From: Bidens hawaiensis
Lineage: Eukaryota > Streptophyta > Magnoliopsida > Asterales > Asteraceae
Assembly: GCA_021521415.1 (NCBI GenBank)
Contig: JAIQDT010010113.1
Span: 1 to 64,000 of the forward strand
Direction of reading: 5' to 3'
DNA length: 64,000 bases
Below the pieces are notes generated by a model that saw only the letters and a program-made list of their open reading frames with translations, made no database searches and was not told the origin of the DNA. The position numbers and the translations under genes were made by a program. Numbering within the stretch: the first letter of the stretch is position 1; each line of letters starts with the position of its first letter. Below, in pieces: positions 22,514 to 32,664 of this stretch.

Positions 22514-22896
22514 ACTTGGTCATACAGCCGTTAAACATAGCTCTGGAACTCTTCAGAAGGATAATGGATCCAGACACGTCTTCAAGAATAACATATCCTC
22601 AGTACTCAGCTATTTGTGCCTCAACAAGAAGTCCTATAAATCCGCCATATTCCCCCTATCTTCATCCACGACTTTGACCACGTGTTTGACAAGTCCAATA
22701 GCGAGATATCCGGTAGAATAACTCTTGGGGCCATTGTACTTATTAAATAATAACCTACACACAATAAACAATTGTTAATAATACCAATTACTGAGGATCC
22801 TTGATCCTGACAGGATCTGTCTAAGGATAACTGATCCTAGAACATATGTCAGTATAACGTATCCACAGTGTCAAATTTCCGTGCCCTAACACTTTA

Positions 22897-23502
22897 TAGT
22901 TGCAAAATCTTGTCAACCGGCAAATAATTATGTTGTGTTAGTGTTCGTGTCCATGCGTCTCACAGGATGCTGATTGTATTGTGTTGTCGGGTCCTATCCA
23001 CTAACTTATGAATATACATACCATTAAAGTAGCTAATGAGTGTTCAACGAATTGAATATTCAGATTATTTAAAACTTTTTGAATCGAATTCACAATAGAT
23101 TTGAAAGTTTTTATTCAAATTCACAACCAATTTGAAATTCAATACATCCGGAGTTCGGTTCAAGGTTGGGCCATTTAAATTTTTATTTTTTTAACCGTTT
23201 TAATTTTATAGTTATTCAATTCATTTTTATTTTTACACGTACATTTTTTCTTATAAGTATTATATTACAGATGTTTAGACTCACAAACTTAGTTAATATT
23301 GGTACATGAAAGCTAGGCTCGATCTTATTTATTAAATGTAAACGCTCTCGTGTAAGTCATAACTCATAAACGACTAAGATTTGGCTTATTTAGTTATACA
23401 TTTTTCTTTCAACATAAATGTAAAACAAAAATAAGATCGTTGTCTTCGATTCATAACTATTTAATAGTAATAAAATATTAAAATCGTTTTAAGTAGGTTA
23501 GA
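22897..23502. other. Short intergenic stretch
   Basis: AT-rich DNA between the Tat-like element and the MULE-like element. No gene or clear transposon end is seen. Confidence 0.6.
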
Positions 23503-23511
23503 TTCTTTTGG

Positions 23512-24805
23512 GAGAAAATTACCTAAATAGCCCTTTTTATGAGAGAGAAATTACAAAATAGCCCGTGAGATTTCGTTTTCCCAAAATAGCCCTCGAAATC
23601 CAACTTCCACGTGAGATTAGGATATTCCCCGTGAGTTTTCGTGTACCAATCAAAATCTGCCATGTGTCAAACATCCCCACCTACCACGCAAGTTTTCATC
23701 CCAAATCTGTCTTAAACGTTATTTTTCACATCAAATCTAAACTTATGAAACCAACTTTAACGTGATGTTTCAAGCTGTTTTCGTTTCTAACGTGAGTTTT
23801 CAAAATTATATTTTTTTAAGTTTTTTTGAAATTCATCTCCAAAGATGAATTTCAAATTAATTTCGTCTTTTTTAAAAAAAAATCATACTCTTCATCTTCT
23901 TCATCTTCTTCATCAAACTCCCACCATTACCTCCGCCACCTAATGCTACTGGACACCACCCACCACCACTATGAAACTTGAGCCGAACGTTCTTCCTCCG
24001 TGGCTTCTCCACCACCTCCTCATCAGAAAAACTCACAGGCCGGAAAGCTGTCGTTCGGTATATTATTTCCTTCATTGTCTCGCCGGAATATACAAGATGA
24101 CGTGGATTGAACCGAATCTGATCTGGATTTCTTGAATCTTGGAAGGTTGTTGAAAAACATGGAACTGTGGTTTGCTTTTTGTCGGGTGAGCATTGAGGAG
24201 AGATGACATCATCTGGTTGTTTTGTGACATCACTAGGGTTTTTGGTAATGTTTGTACATAAGTTTTGGTAATTTGAGAAAATAACGGAAATGTCGTCTTC
24301 GTAATCACGTGAGATTCATTTGGTTTTCATTTCAAATTGAAAATGTTTTTTTTCAAATTCATCTTTGAAGATGAATTTCAACCTCACGAAGATGAAATTC
24401 ATTTAATATTCATCTTTGGAGATGTTAATTGAAAATCGTCTCCGATGTTGAAATTCATTTCAAATTCATCTTTGGAGATGAATTTCAAAATAACTCAAAA
24501 ATCATCTATTTTGAAAAGTCACATTGCCGATGAAAACAGCTTGAAACATCACGTTACAGTTGGTTTTCTTCATGTTATATTTGATGACAAAAATAACGCT
24601 TCGGACAGATTTGGGATGAAAAATAGCGTGGTAGATGAAAATGGAAAACACATGGCAGATTTTTATTCGTTCACGAAAACTCACGGGGAACCTCAAAAAC
24701 TCACGAAGACGGTGGATTTGGTGGGCTATTTTTAGAATTTGAAATCTCACGAGCTATATTGCTTTTTCTCTCTCTCATTAAAAGGGCTATTTAGATAATT
24801 TTCTC
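23512..24805. mobile_element. MULE-like non-autonomous element with long TIRs
   Basis: Starts GAGAAAATTACCTAAATAGC and ends in the inverted copy GCTATTTAGATAATTTTCTC; the inverted similarity continues for at least 150 bp. The 9 bp duplication TTCTTTTGG flanks it exactly (23,503-23,511 and 24,806-24,814), diagnostic for the Mutator superfamily. No transposase. The interior holds a more GC-rich segment (about 23,890-24,300) and many short palindromes of the form TTCATCTTTGGAGATGAA. Confidence 0.92.
23872..24308 (-). pseudogene. Possible captured gene fragment inside the MULE-like element
   Basis: On the minus strand about 24,075-23,872 reads MKEIIYRTTAFRPVSFSDEE, then VVEKPRRKNVRLKFHS and a Gly-rich tail. 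The composition (GC-rich, charged, non-repetitive) is unlike the rest of the element and looks like plant coding DNA picked up by the element (Pack-MULE style). I do not recognise the parent gene. The frame upstream (24,308-24,072) is different, so no intact protein can be claimed. Confidence 0.4.
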
Positions 24806-27777
24806 TTCTTTTGGAGAGTGTCCTTTGCCGTACAAAAATGTCGGCTTCTTATACTTTCACTTCTGTCAAATGATTTTTCGTGTTTAAAAAAAATGTAAAG
24901 TGATATGACCGAATGTTATTATCCTTGTATTAAATAGAACAAATTAAAATTATTATGTCTTATCATAATTTATTTAAAACTGATATATTTATATATATAT
25001 ATTTGAAAATTAAACAAGCAGTGGCGGATCCAGGAAATTTTCTCACAGGGGTCGGGAATTTTTATAGTCGGTACTAATACAACTGTCGGGTCGAATCGTG
25101 TCGGGTCGAATCGGGTCATATATATATATATATATATATATAAAGGATTACCAAACAAAATATTAGATAACAAATACATCAAAGTTGTTCTCTACGAGTT
25201 TTCATTTTTTGAAATCTAACCATTACATCATCTACTTTAACATTGATAAGCAAGTCTTTCTCAATGTAACAAATACAACTATCGCTTAAATTTTCATCAC
25301 CCATTCGATTACGCAAATCAGACTTCACATACTTCATCGCCGAAAAGGATCTTTCAACGGTTGCGGTTGCGACGGGTAATACGAGAGCTAACTTTAACAA
25401 ACGATACACCAATGCAAATGAATGGTGTTTCTTTGTTTGAACCATCAATTGAACAAGACTTGCTAAACCATTCAAGTTTTCAAATCGTTTATCTCCTTTC
25501 AAAATATCGATGTATGTCGCAAGTTCAACCGGGAGTCTTCTTTTATCACTTTCATCAAAATCATAAGGTATAACTCGACTAATTGTAATATTTTTGGAAT
25601 AGAAAATGCCCGAAAATTATCACAAGGAGTTAAACAACTCAAAGAAACAAGTAAGTCGGATGTTACCTCGTTAAAACGGTCCCCAAACTCTTGGATTTGC
25701 AAATCTAGAACCGCATTGAAGCAATCATACTCATAATAGTGGCGATTTTTCATGTTTGTCTTTTTTCTTGGCGTTAGTATGTTAATGTAGTCATCATCCA
25801 TCTTTACCTCTAGAATATCATGTTTTTCACTAAAAGAGCTAACATTCTCCACAAACTTGTTATACCCCTCCAACCTAAAGTCTTCAAGTTGCCGCTTGGT
25901 TGAAGAAACCAATGAAATCTTGTTCTTTTTTTTTTGTAGACATTGAGACAATGAGTTTGTGACGTCTAGAATATACAACATCAAGTGCAAGTAAAATACA
26001 AAGTCGTATTTTTTCATTTCCAATTGAAGTCCTTGCGCTTGGCTCATGATAGCTTTCGTCTTACCCGTTTCTTCAACATATTTAAGCACATCCATGATCA
26101 TTGGATATAAAGTAACCAAACGATCAAGTGTTTTATAGTGGGAATTCCAACGTGTATCTCCGGGCCTTGTAAGAGATAGCTCTTGATTCAACCCACTTCC
26201 GGTAACCAAGACACCTCTCAAGTGTTTTTTTTTACTTTCTCGAAGCTTACTTGTCGTTTGCTAGATGCGCAAACGACATTTGCTATAGATGCAACCATTT
26301 CAAAAAACCTCCAAATAGGCTTATGTTTATTCGCAACACCCACAACAACAAGTTGAAGTTGGTGAGCAAAACAATGTATATAAAAAGCCGAAACATTTTC
26401 TTTTAAAATTAAAGCTCTTAACCCGTTGAACTCACCCGACATATTACTTGCGCCATCATAACCTTGGCCTATAATCTTACCCAAACTAAGTCCATGTCGG
26501 CTAAATAAATCATCAATAGCGGATTTGAGAGTTAACGCCGACGTCTCCAAGACATGAACAAGCCCAATAAACCTTTCCTTAACCACCCCATATTTATCCA
26601 CATATCGAATAACCACGGACATTTGTTCCTTGTTGGATACATCACATGATTCATCAACTAACAAAGAGAAATAATCTTCACCAAGATCTTCAAAAATTTG
26701 TTTTAATACCTCTTGAGCAAAGCAATGTTAAGATCTTGTTGAATTGTTGGACTTGTCATTTGGCTATTCCCGGGTGCATTACCTAAAATAACCTTGCCAA
26801 GCTCTTCGTTTTGTTCTCCCAATAATTCTAAAACTTCCAAGAAAAGCCTTTTATTTAATGAATCTTTTGATTCATCATGACCACGAAATGGTGCCCCTAC
26901 CTTCACTAGTCTTTTTGTAACACTACTAGAAGCACCTAATCTAAGTCGATAATTGGACTTTTCCTTCTCACTCTTTTTATCAACAAAAGTTGGTAGCGAT
27001 TGATCTTGGTTAAGCAAATCTTCACCCATTTTAAAGGCTTTATTATGAAAACTATTAAAATCCCCTTGATGACTATGAACTTTATCTTGTCTCGTTAAAC
27101 CCCTCGCTAATGAAAGCTTCTTGGAGATTTCTAACTTGATCCTTGAACAAGTAGCAATGTAAGCAATAAACACGATTGTTTTTTATACTATACTCTAACC
27201 ACCCCTTAAAATTAGTATACCAGCTAACCGGAAAACGTCTTGAATCATTACCGATCATTCTATATGGAAATGCCACACTGCTTGGTTGACATGGTCCTCT
27301 TAGTAGATATGTTCTTCTTATTGCATCTCGTTGATTCACGTTATAACTAGAGATCGGTTTTCTATCGGCGGGGTCCGAAGGAAGATCATCTGTAACACCC
27401 CGACCAAAGGCGGCGGAACATGCCGGGGTGCAACGTGATTGGACAAATACACAAGACACTATTTAAAGTGACAATATTTAATCAACTCATTTATTTCATA
27501 AATCAATCAATAAACAACACATCTCGTCCACACAAACAAGTCGGATACAAGTATCAATTTATGTTGTTCGTTTTACTAATATCCTAATAGTCTTGGTAAT
27601 GTTTTCATCAAGCCCCCGGGTCAACAAAAGTCAAACCTGTAACATTTCATAAAATAAAGTTTGTCAACACAAAGGTTGGTGAGCAATTCATAAGTTTGAG
27701 CATATAAGTATATAGTAATAAAAAGCCACAAAACTAGTATACAAAACAATAAATAATAGCTATAAACTTGGATAAAA

Positions 27778-27981
27778 TAGTTATCGCTAACAAGTTAGCG
27801 ACACCCAACTATAAGGGGTTGCCAAATAGTTTAGGATTTTATAGACAGTTGCTAACACATTAGCACCACCTAGCTACAAGGGGTTGCCAAGTAGTCTATG
27901 ATTTAATAGTTATCGTTAATTGCATTACGTTAACGACACCTTGCCATGAGGGGTTGCCAAATGGTCTAGGATTTATAGTTC
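27778..27981. repeat. 65 bp tandem repeat, three copies
   Basis: Each unit carries GTTAGC/GTTAACG, a CACC motif and GGGGTTGCCAA(A/G)T followed by a GTCTAGGATTTA-like end. Confidence 0.88.
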
Positions 27982-28583
27982 CACCATCCAAAAGCGATAA
28001 ACACATAAGCAAATAAGCATGTAAGCATAGAACACCAAATCAAGCAATTATTTAGGTAAAGTATACAATCACGTTTGTGGGTTTAAGATTCAGTAAATAA
28101 AGCATTTAGTTTGATAAGTATGAAATGTCACCCCAAAACGGAAGATGGAAAAAGGGGTATGAACGTACTCACCTCGATTGATGAACTGAGAAATAAATAA
28201 ATAAATAAATGAAGCTCGAACAGTAAACGAACAGATCCGACTTGAAACGATAAACACCTTAGCTAAAATAAATAATGTAATTTATATTAATGAACTTGAA
28301 ACCATAATGAAACTATATTGGAAACATTGAACGAGGAGGTTCGGTTGTAAATCAGATTATGGTTAGTTTGTTAACGATTAGGGTCCCGTACTTAATTGAT
28401 AATTTAAATAAAAATAATAATGTTATTTTATTGGGGCTTTTAAATAACTAAACCAATATTAAATAGAAACAAGACGGGTTTTAAATCAAGAGTTCGGTTT
28501 TTATAAAAATGAATTGATAATAAAGTTTATAATAATATTATTAATGATAAAGATAGTAATGATAATAATAATTGTATAACATG

Positions 28584-28621
<38 letters not shown>
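28584..28621. repeat. (TA)n microsatellite
   Basis: About 18 uninterrupted TA units within the solo LTR; further (TAA)n tracts follow to about 29,060. Confidence 0.9.
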
Positions 28622-28627
<6 letters not shown>

Positions 28628-29329
28628 AAGATGATGATAATACATAGTAATACTACAAATTGAGAATTGTTGTTAAAACTAATAGTAGTAGTAGTAATAA
28701 TAATAAATATAATAATTATTACGTTATTGTTGAATACGTTATTAATAGATTTATAAGTTTTAATAATAATAATAATTATTATTATTATTATACTAATTAT
28801 ATGTGCCATATTAATAATAACTAATACTTAACATTTTGATAATAGTAATTAGTGATAAAAAGATATAACTCGAGTGACGACGACGTTAAATGGTAACTAG
28901 GCCCGACATGGGTTTCGGTTTACAAAAACAAGTAGATAATGTTAACAATACTAGATTTTAATAATGTTCTTTTATAATCATTATAATAAAGATAATAATA
29001 TTCATAATAATAAATATTATCTTGTTAACAATAATAATAATAATAATAATAATAAATATTATCTTGTTAACAATAATAATAATCTTTATGTATTTATGTT
29101 AATACAAATAGTTATAATAAATTTATTAAGTATAAAAAAAGAAACAATACCAAAACCGATATAGAATGAGACCCGAACCCGAGACCTCTAGTTTAATAAC
29201 TAATGTTCCAACCAACCGAACCAAGATAACAATTTGTTAAACAAACTCAAAACTAAACCCACAATTGTTAATTTACCTATTAGTTGTTCACGGGTCGTCG
29301 GAGAAAGGTTGCCAGGGACGTGCCGGAAA

Positions 29330-29800
29330 GACGAACCAAAAAGAAAGAGAGGGAGAGAGAGAAATACGAAGAGAGAGAGAGAAAGAGAGAACGGCGAGGA
29401 GAGAGGGAAAGCCGAGGAGAGAGAGAGCGCCGGAAAGATAGAGAGATGGAGAGGGCTGCGGTGCAGGCGGCGATGGTGGCCGGAGGCAGCGGCGGTGAGG
29501 GAGTTGTGGTGTTGGAGGCTCGCCGGAAAACGAAACCGAAGAGGGGAAAGAGAGGTGGTGGTAGTGCGGTGGGGAGGTAGTGGTTGGCCGGAGGTGGTGG
29601 TCTAGTGGTGGTGGTGCGTCGGCTTCTCGCCGTCAAATCAGAGCTCCGCCGGAGAACGTGAGGAGGAGAGAAGGGTGTGGCCGGAGATGGTGTTGACCGG
29701 TGTGCTCGTCGGAATTCCGAGGTGGCCGAAATCGGGTCGTCGGAATTCGGCCATGGTGGGGGTGGCGGCTGGTTAAGAGAAGAGAGGGGGAAAGTGTGAT
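29330..29800. other. Purine-rich GAGA block and GC-rich segment in the solo LTR
   Basis: A GAGA-rich purine block (29,338-29,450) precedes GGCCGGAGGTGGTGG-type GC-rich sequence. Long open frames on both strands (for example 29,234-29,605 plus and 29,636-29,280 minus) result from the skewed composition; no protein family is recognised. In an LTR, GAGA tracts may belong to the promoter or leader (inference). Confidence 0.6.
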
Positions 29801-31005
29801 AATAATTTTTAGGGTTAGGGTTTATTTTTTGTATATTTTTTTAGTTATTTACATAAAGGCCCTCTAAGTTTCAGCCATGGTTTAAAACGAGTTTAAAGAT
29901 TTCTAAATCTTATAACGAGTTTACGAAAATCATTTTAAACTCCTTATGTTTTTCTTAACGACACTATAATGTGACAAACATCGTTTTATTTATGATCGAG
30001 GTCTAAAGTATTATCATATAATAATTAAATAAAGTTCTAAAAATGTTGAGTCGGTTTAAAAAGAAAGTAAAAGTTTATAATACGAATATAACTCGAAACT
30101 CAAATTTGACGAATGTCACATCATCCAATTCAACAAACTCGGGAGTCTTAGAAGACGATCCTTGATTTCCTTTTTGTTTAAGAAATCTCTCCATTATCGG
30201 ATTCATTTTTCTTTCTTCCTATAAGATCAAAAATACAACAAACTTAGCAAGTAATCAAACTATTAACCTAAAATCACAATATTCCCCCATTTTTTAACAT
30301 AATATAAACATCATTAACCTAAAAATCTTAAAACCTAACTAAATTAGACATAAATTAAAAGTATTATGTATTTATGTTATACCTTATCTCGGAAATTGAG
30401 TCAGAGGAGGCAGAGCCCAGGTCCGGCGGTCCGCAGAGGCTGTGTCGCTGTGAGTTGGGTTGTTTGGCCGAGAGAGGCCGACGCCGATCAGAGGGACTCA
30501 GGGACAGAGGGACGAGGTCAAGGGTGTGAGGGTGTGACTGATTATGTTTGTTCTGTTCAATTGTTCTTTAGACTATTCAGTTGTTTGGAATGGCCGATCA
30601 TCAGGCGGTAAACTGGTAAAGGGTTAAAAGAAAATATTAATTTAGAATAAGATTAGGTATTGGGCTAAAAAATGAGTAGGGTTTGAGTTGGGTATTGGGC
30701 TTAAATTGGATTAGATATTAAACTAATGGGCTTATTGTTATTAATAGAAAAAATTGTTTGTATAATGTTTATATAATTATATTTATAAAGTTTTCATTGT
30801 ATTTTTTAATACGGTTAGTCTCAAAATCTCATGGGGGTCGTCTTGAAATTATACGGGGTTCGGCTTCAAAATTTCACAGGGTACGGGGTCAAAATTTTAC
30901 AGGGGTCGGTCGGGAATTTTTCGGTATATTAACACTAAAAAATTTTTTTTCACAGGGAACGGGGGACACCCCGGCCTTCTACCTATCTCCGCCCCTGTAA
31001 ACAAG

Positions 31006-31828
31006 AAGACAACAAAAGATTAGAAATTAGTTTATTAGTGTCAGTGTCATATTGATACGAATAACAACACTCACTCATCTATGTCCATTTGCTTGAAGGA
31101 TTACATGTGGAACACATACGTATATCATTATATCCTCACTCGAAGGAACAATATACGAGTACCGAGTTGAAGGTGGCTTGATGACCCCGATTACCAATGA
31201 CGAAGCCGCATATGATGAGTGCCTACACAACTCGCGGTTGGCGGATAAAGATTAAACACAACACGATAACAATGACAAGCCGTCCAGACCAATAAATTAC
31301 GATTTTTTTACCTTTTTCCGTGTATTACAATTTACGGTGTTATTTCAATGTCTTTTTTATTTTTAATGTTAAATGAAAAAGTGAACATTGAGGTATCTTT
31401 CTTTACTTTGTATTTTATATATAAAATGAAATTTTAACTTAAAACCGATATGGGATTCCAAGTTTGGACCAAACCCGATTACCAACCGGTTACAACCCGA
31501 CCCCAACCGGTTTGGATAGTGCTAGATGTTCTCGTACACAAATCAGTTCCTAACTCAATTCGGCTTGGACCAAACCGATTTTGACATATCATTGACCAAC
31601 CTGATCCGGTTTCAAAAACCAAACCGATTTGGAATCCTAAACTTATTTGTGCACCTCTACTCCTCTAGTACTATGAATGATGTGAGAGTTAAAAGGAAAC
31701 TTGAGAAAAGCCCACTAGCCCATTGATCATTTACATGATGGATTCCCCCATTTGTGACATTCTTAAAGGCCCAAAGGAAGAGAAAAGTAAAAGCCCACCG
31801 GTAAACACTCCCAGTCTAGACTCTAGAA
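31006..31828. other. Intergenic stretch between the hAT element and a MITE
   Basis: AT-rich, with several CCGGTT/AACCGG words in 31,440-31,640. No gene is supported. Confidence 0.5.
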
Positions 31829-32114
31829 TAGAGGTGTACAAAACCGTTATTTTACAAACCGAACCGGTTTGATTTTTGCATATTCAAAACCGGTTTGGGT
31901 CAAACCGGTTCAGTTTAGAAACCGCTTTAAGTATAGAAGAAGTGAAACTGACCCGGACGGGTTCGGGTCGGTTTTAAACCGGTTTAAGAAAAAAATACCA
32001 GGTTTAAAACCGTTTTGATTGTAAAATACCCAAACCGCTATACGACCCGACAGTTTGGTTTCGGTTTCGGTTTCCGGTTAACCAGTTCCGAACCAGGTTC
32101 TTTATACACCTCTA
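31829..32114. mobile_element. hAT-like MITE composed of AACCGG/CCGGTT words
   Basis: Inverted ends TAGAGGTGTACAA (left) and TTATACACCTCTA (right), one mismatch. The flanking 8-mers CTCTAGAA and GTCTAGAG share the core TCTAGA, consistent with an old 8 bp duplication. The interior is almost entirely AACCGGTTT-like repeats. It lies about 550 bp downstream of the DXR stop codon. Confidence 0.7.
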
Positions 32115-32632
32115 GTCTAGAGCAGGTAAACAATTAGTAATAAGTTAGGATAATTTCAGATGAACATCTCAATATAATGATAATCCAAACTTTAAACATT
32201 AGGCTTTAAGCATATCTATTTTCCAAACCATATATTTTGCACCTCAAATTGTCAACTACATATCCCCATGACTTATAAACCACTCAGCCAAATACCACTT
32301 GAAAACTTATTGATGTAGTTTCGACTAGCAATCAAATGGCTCAAGAACACAGTGATTTCATTCAAACGATTCAAACCGAATGATTCGGTGAACAAGCTTA
32401 AAAGCTTACAAGTTCTTTATTCAAAATAATCAACTGCCTAAACAAAAGACCTAATAACCTTATTTATAATTAAAAATAAACAGTTGGGCCGGGCCGATTT
32501 AATGGACCGGATGCTCCTGCATCACTTATACTTGATTTAAAAGAAACTGCAAATCCAGTTTCACTTGTATTAATTCATAAGCTAACACTTACATAAAATT
32601 GCAACTTTCAAAGACACATTAAAAATTTAAAC

Positions 32633-32638
32633 TTTATT
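32633..32638 (-). terminator. Candidate poly(A) signal of DXR
   Basis: AATAAA on the minus strand 27 nt downstream of the DXR stop codon. It fits a canonical near-upstream element, though the cleavage site cannot be fixed and usual 3'UTRs are longer. Confidence 0.45.
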
Positions 32639-32664
32639 ACACACTTGACACATTAACTGTATCC

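Larger units (their letters stand above)
13781..22891 (-). mobile_element. Tat-like Ty3/Gypsy retrotransposon with nested solo LTR; non-autonomous
   Basis: An LTR retrotransposon bounded by the 5 bp duplication CTTTA (13,776-13,780 and 22,892-22,896). Both LTRs begin TGTTTTGGAC and end CCCTAACA in plus orientation. The coding strand is minus: right LTR (5'), a TGGCGCCCACCGTGGGG primer-binding site at 19,974-19,958, gag, a joined RNase H and integrase region, a long 3' non-coding part, a G-rich polypurine tract (rc of ATTGCCCCCAAAA, 14,744-14,756) and the left LTR (3'). Protease and most of reverse transcriptase are missing, so the copy depended on another element for mobility. Extra RNase H plus gag/integrase type point to the Tat lineage (inference). 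The right LTR was later split by a solo LTR. Confidence 0.93.
19978..22891 (-). repeat. 5' LTR of the Tat-like element, split by a solo LTR
   Basis: Outer copy at 19,978-20,568 and 22,519-22,891. The break lies within GGGAGACTTGGTCATACAGCC of the intact left LTR; the bases ACTTG are duplicated at the break (20,564-20,568 and 22,514-22,518). The remaining sequence matches the left LTR throughout. Confidence 0.95.
27391..30120 (-). mobile_element. Solo LTR (2,730 bp) nested in the hAT transposase gene
   Basis: In plus orientation it starts TGTAACACCCCGACCAAAGG and ends GAATGTCACA; the 5 bp duplication TCATC flanks it (27,386-27,390 and 30,121-30,125). The terminus is the reverse complement of the end of the solo LTR at 20,569-22,513. 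No internal retrotransposon domain. The interior includes a 65 bp tandem repeat, AT-rich microsatellites (28,584-28,621; 28,690-29,060) and a purine-rich GAGA block followed by a GC-rich segment at about 29,330-29,800. Confidence 0.93.
25179..30206 (-). pseudogene. hAT transposase (TTF zinc finger, DUF4371, hAT dimerisation), broken
   Basis: Transposase of the hAT superfamily related to zinc finger MYM-type 1-like plant proteins. ATG at 30,206; the first 29 codons run to 30,121, where a solo LTR interrupts; the frame resumes in phase at 27,390 once the LTR and one copy of TCATC are ignored. Then follow the TTF-type zinc finger (WYTNFKGWLEYSIKNNRVYCL and a CHCYLF piece), the DUF4371 region (LLVDESCDVSNKEQMSVVIRY), the core motifs GQGYDGASNMSG and CFAHQLQLV, RPGDTRWNSHYKTL, and the C-terminal dimerisation region (VATATVERSFSAMKYVKSDL). 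Besides the insertion there are at least four one-base frameshifts, near 27,095, 26,725, 26,227 and 25,565, so it is inactive. Confidence 0.93.
25019..30997 (-). mobile_element. hAT transposon, split by a solo LTR
   Basis: The ends are CAGTGGCGGATCC (left) and, read inward from the right, CAGGGGCGGAGATAGG. The 8 bp duplication TAAACAAG flanks it exactly (25,011-25,018 and 30,998-31,005). CACAGGG(G)TCGGGAATTTTT-like motifs are repeated just inside both ends. Without the nested LTR and its duplication the element is about 3.24 kb, a normal size for a hAT with one transposase gene. The transposase is on the minus strand and is degenerate. Confidence 0.95.

Noticed and set aside
29234..29636. Arg/Glu-rich open frames on both strands
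   Set aside because: They arise from the GAGA-rich and GC-rich block of a solo LTR; composition alone explains the open frames.
27391..30120. Full-length LTR retrotransposon in the hAT gene
   Set aside because: No pair of direct repeats and no gag/pol domains inside; the boundaries fit a single LTR.
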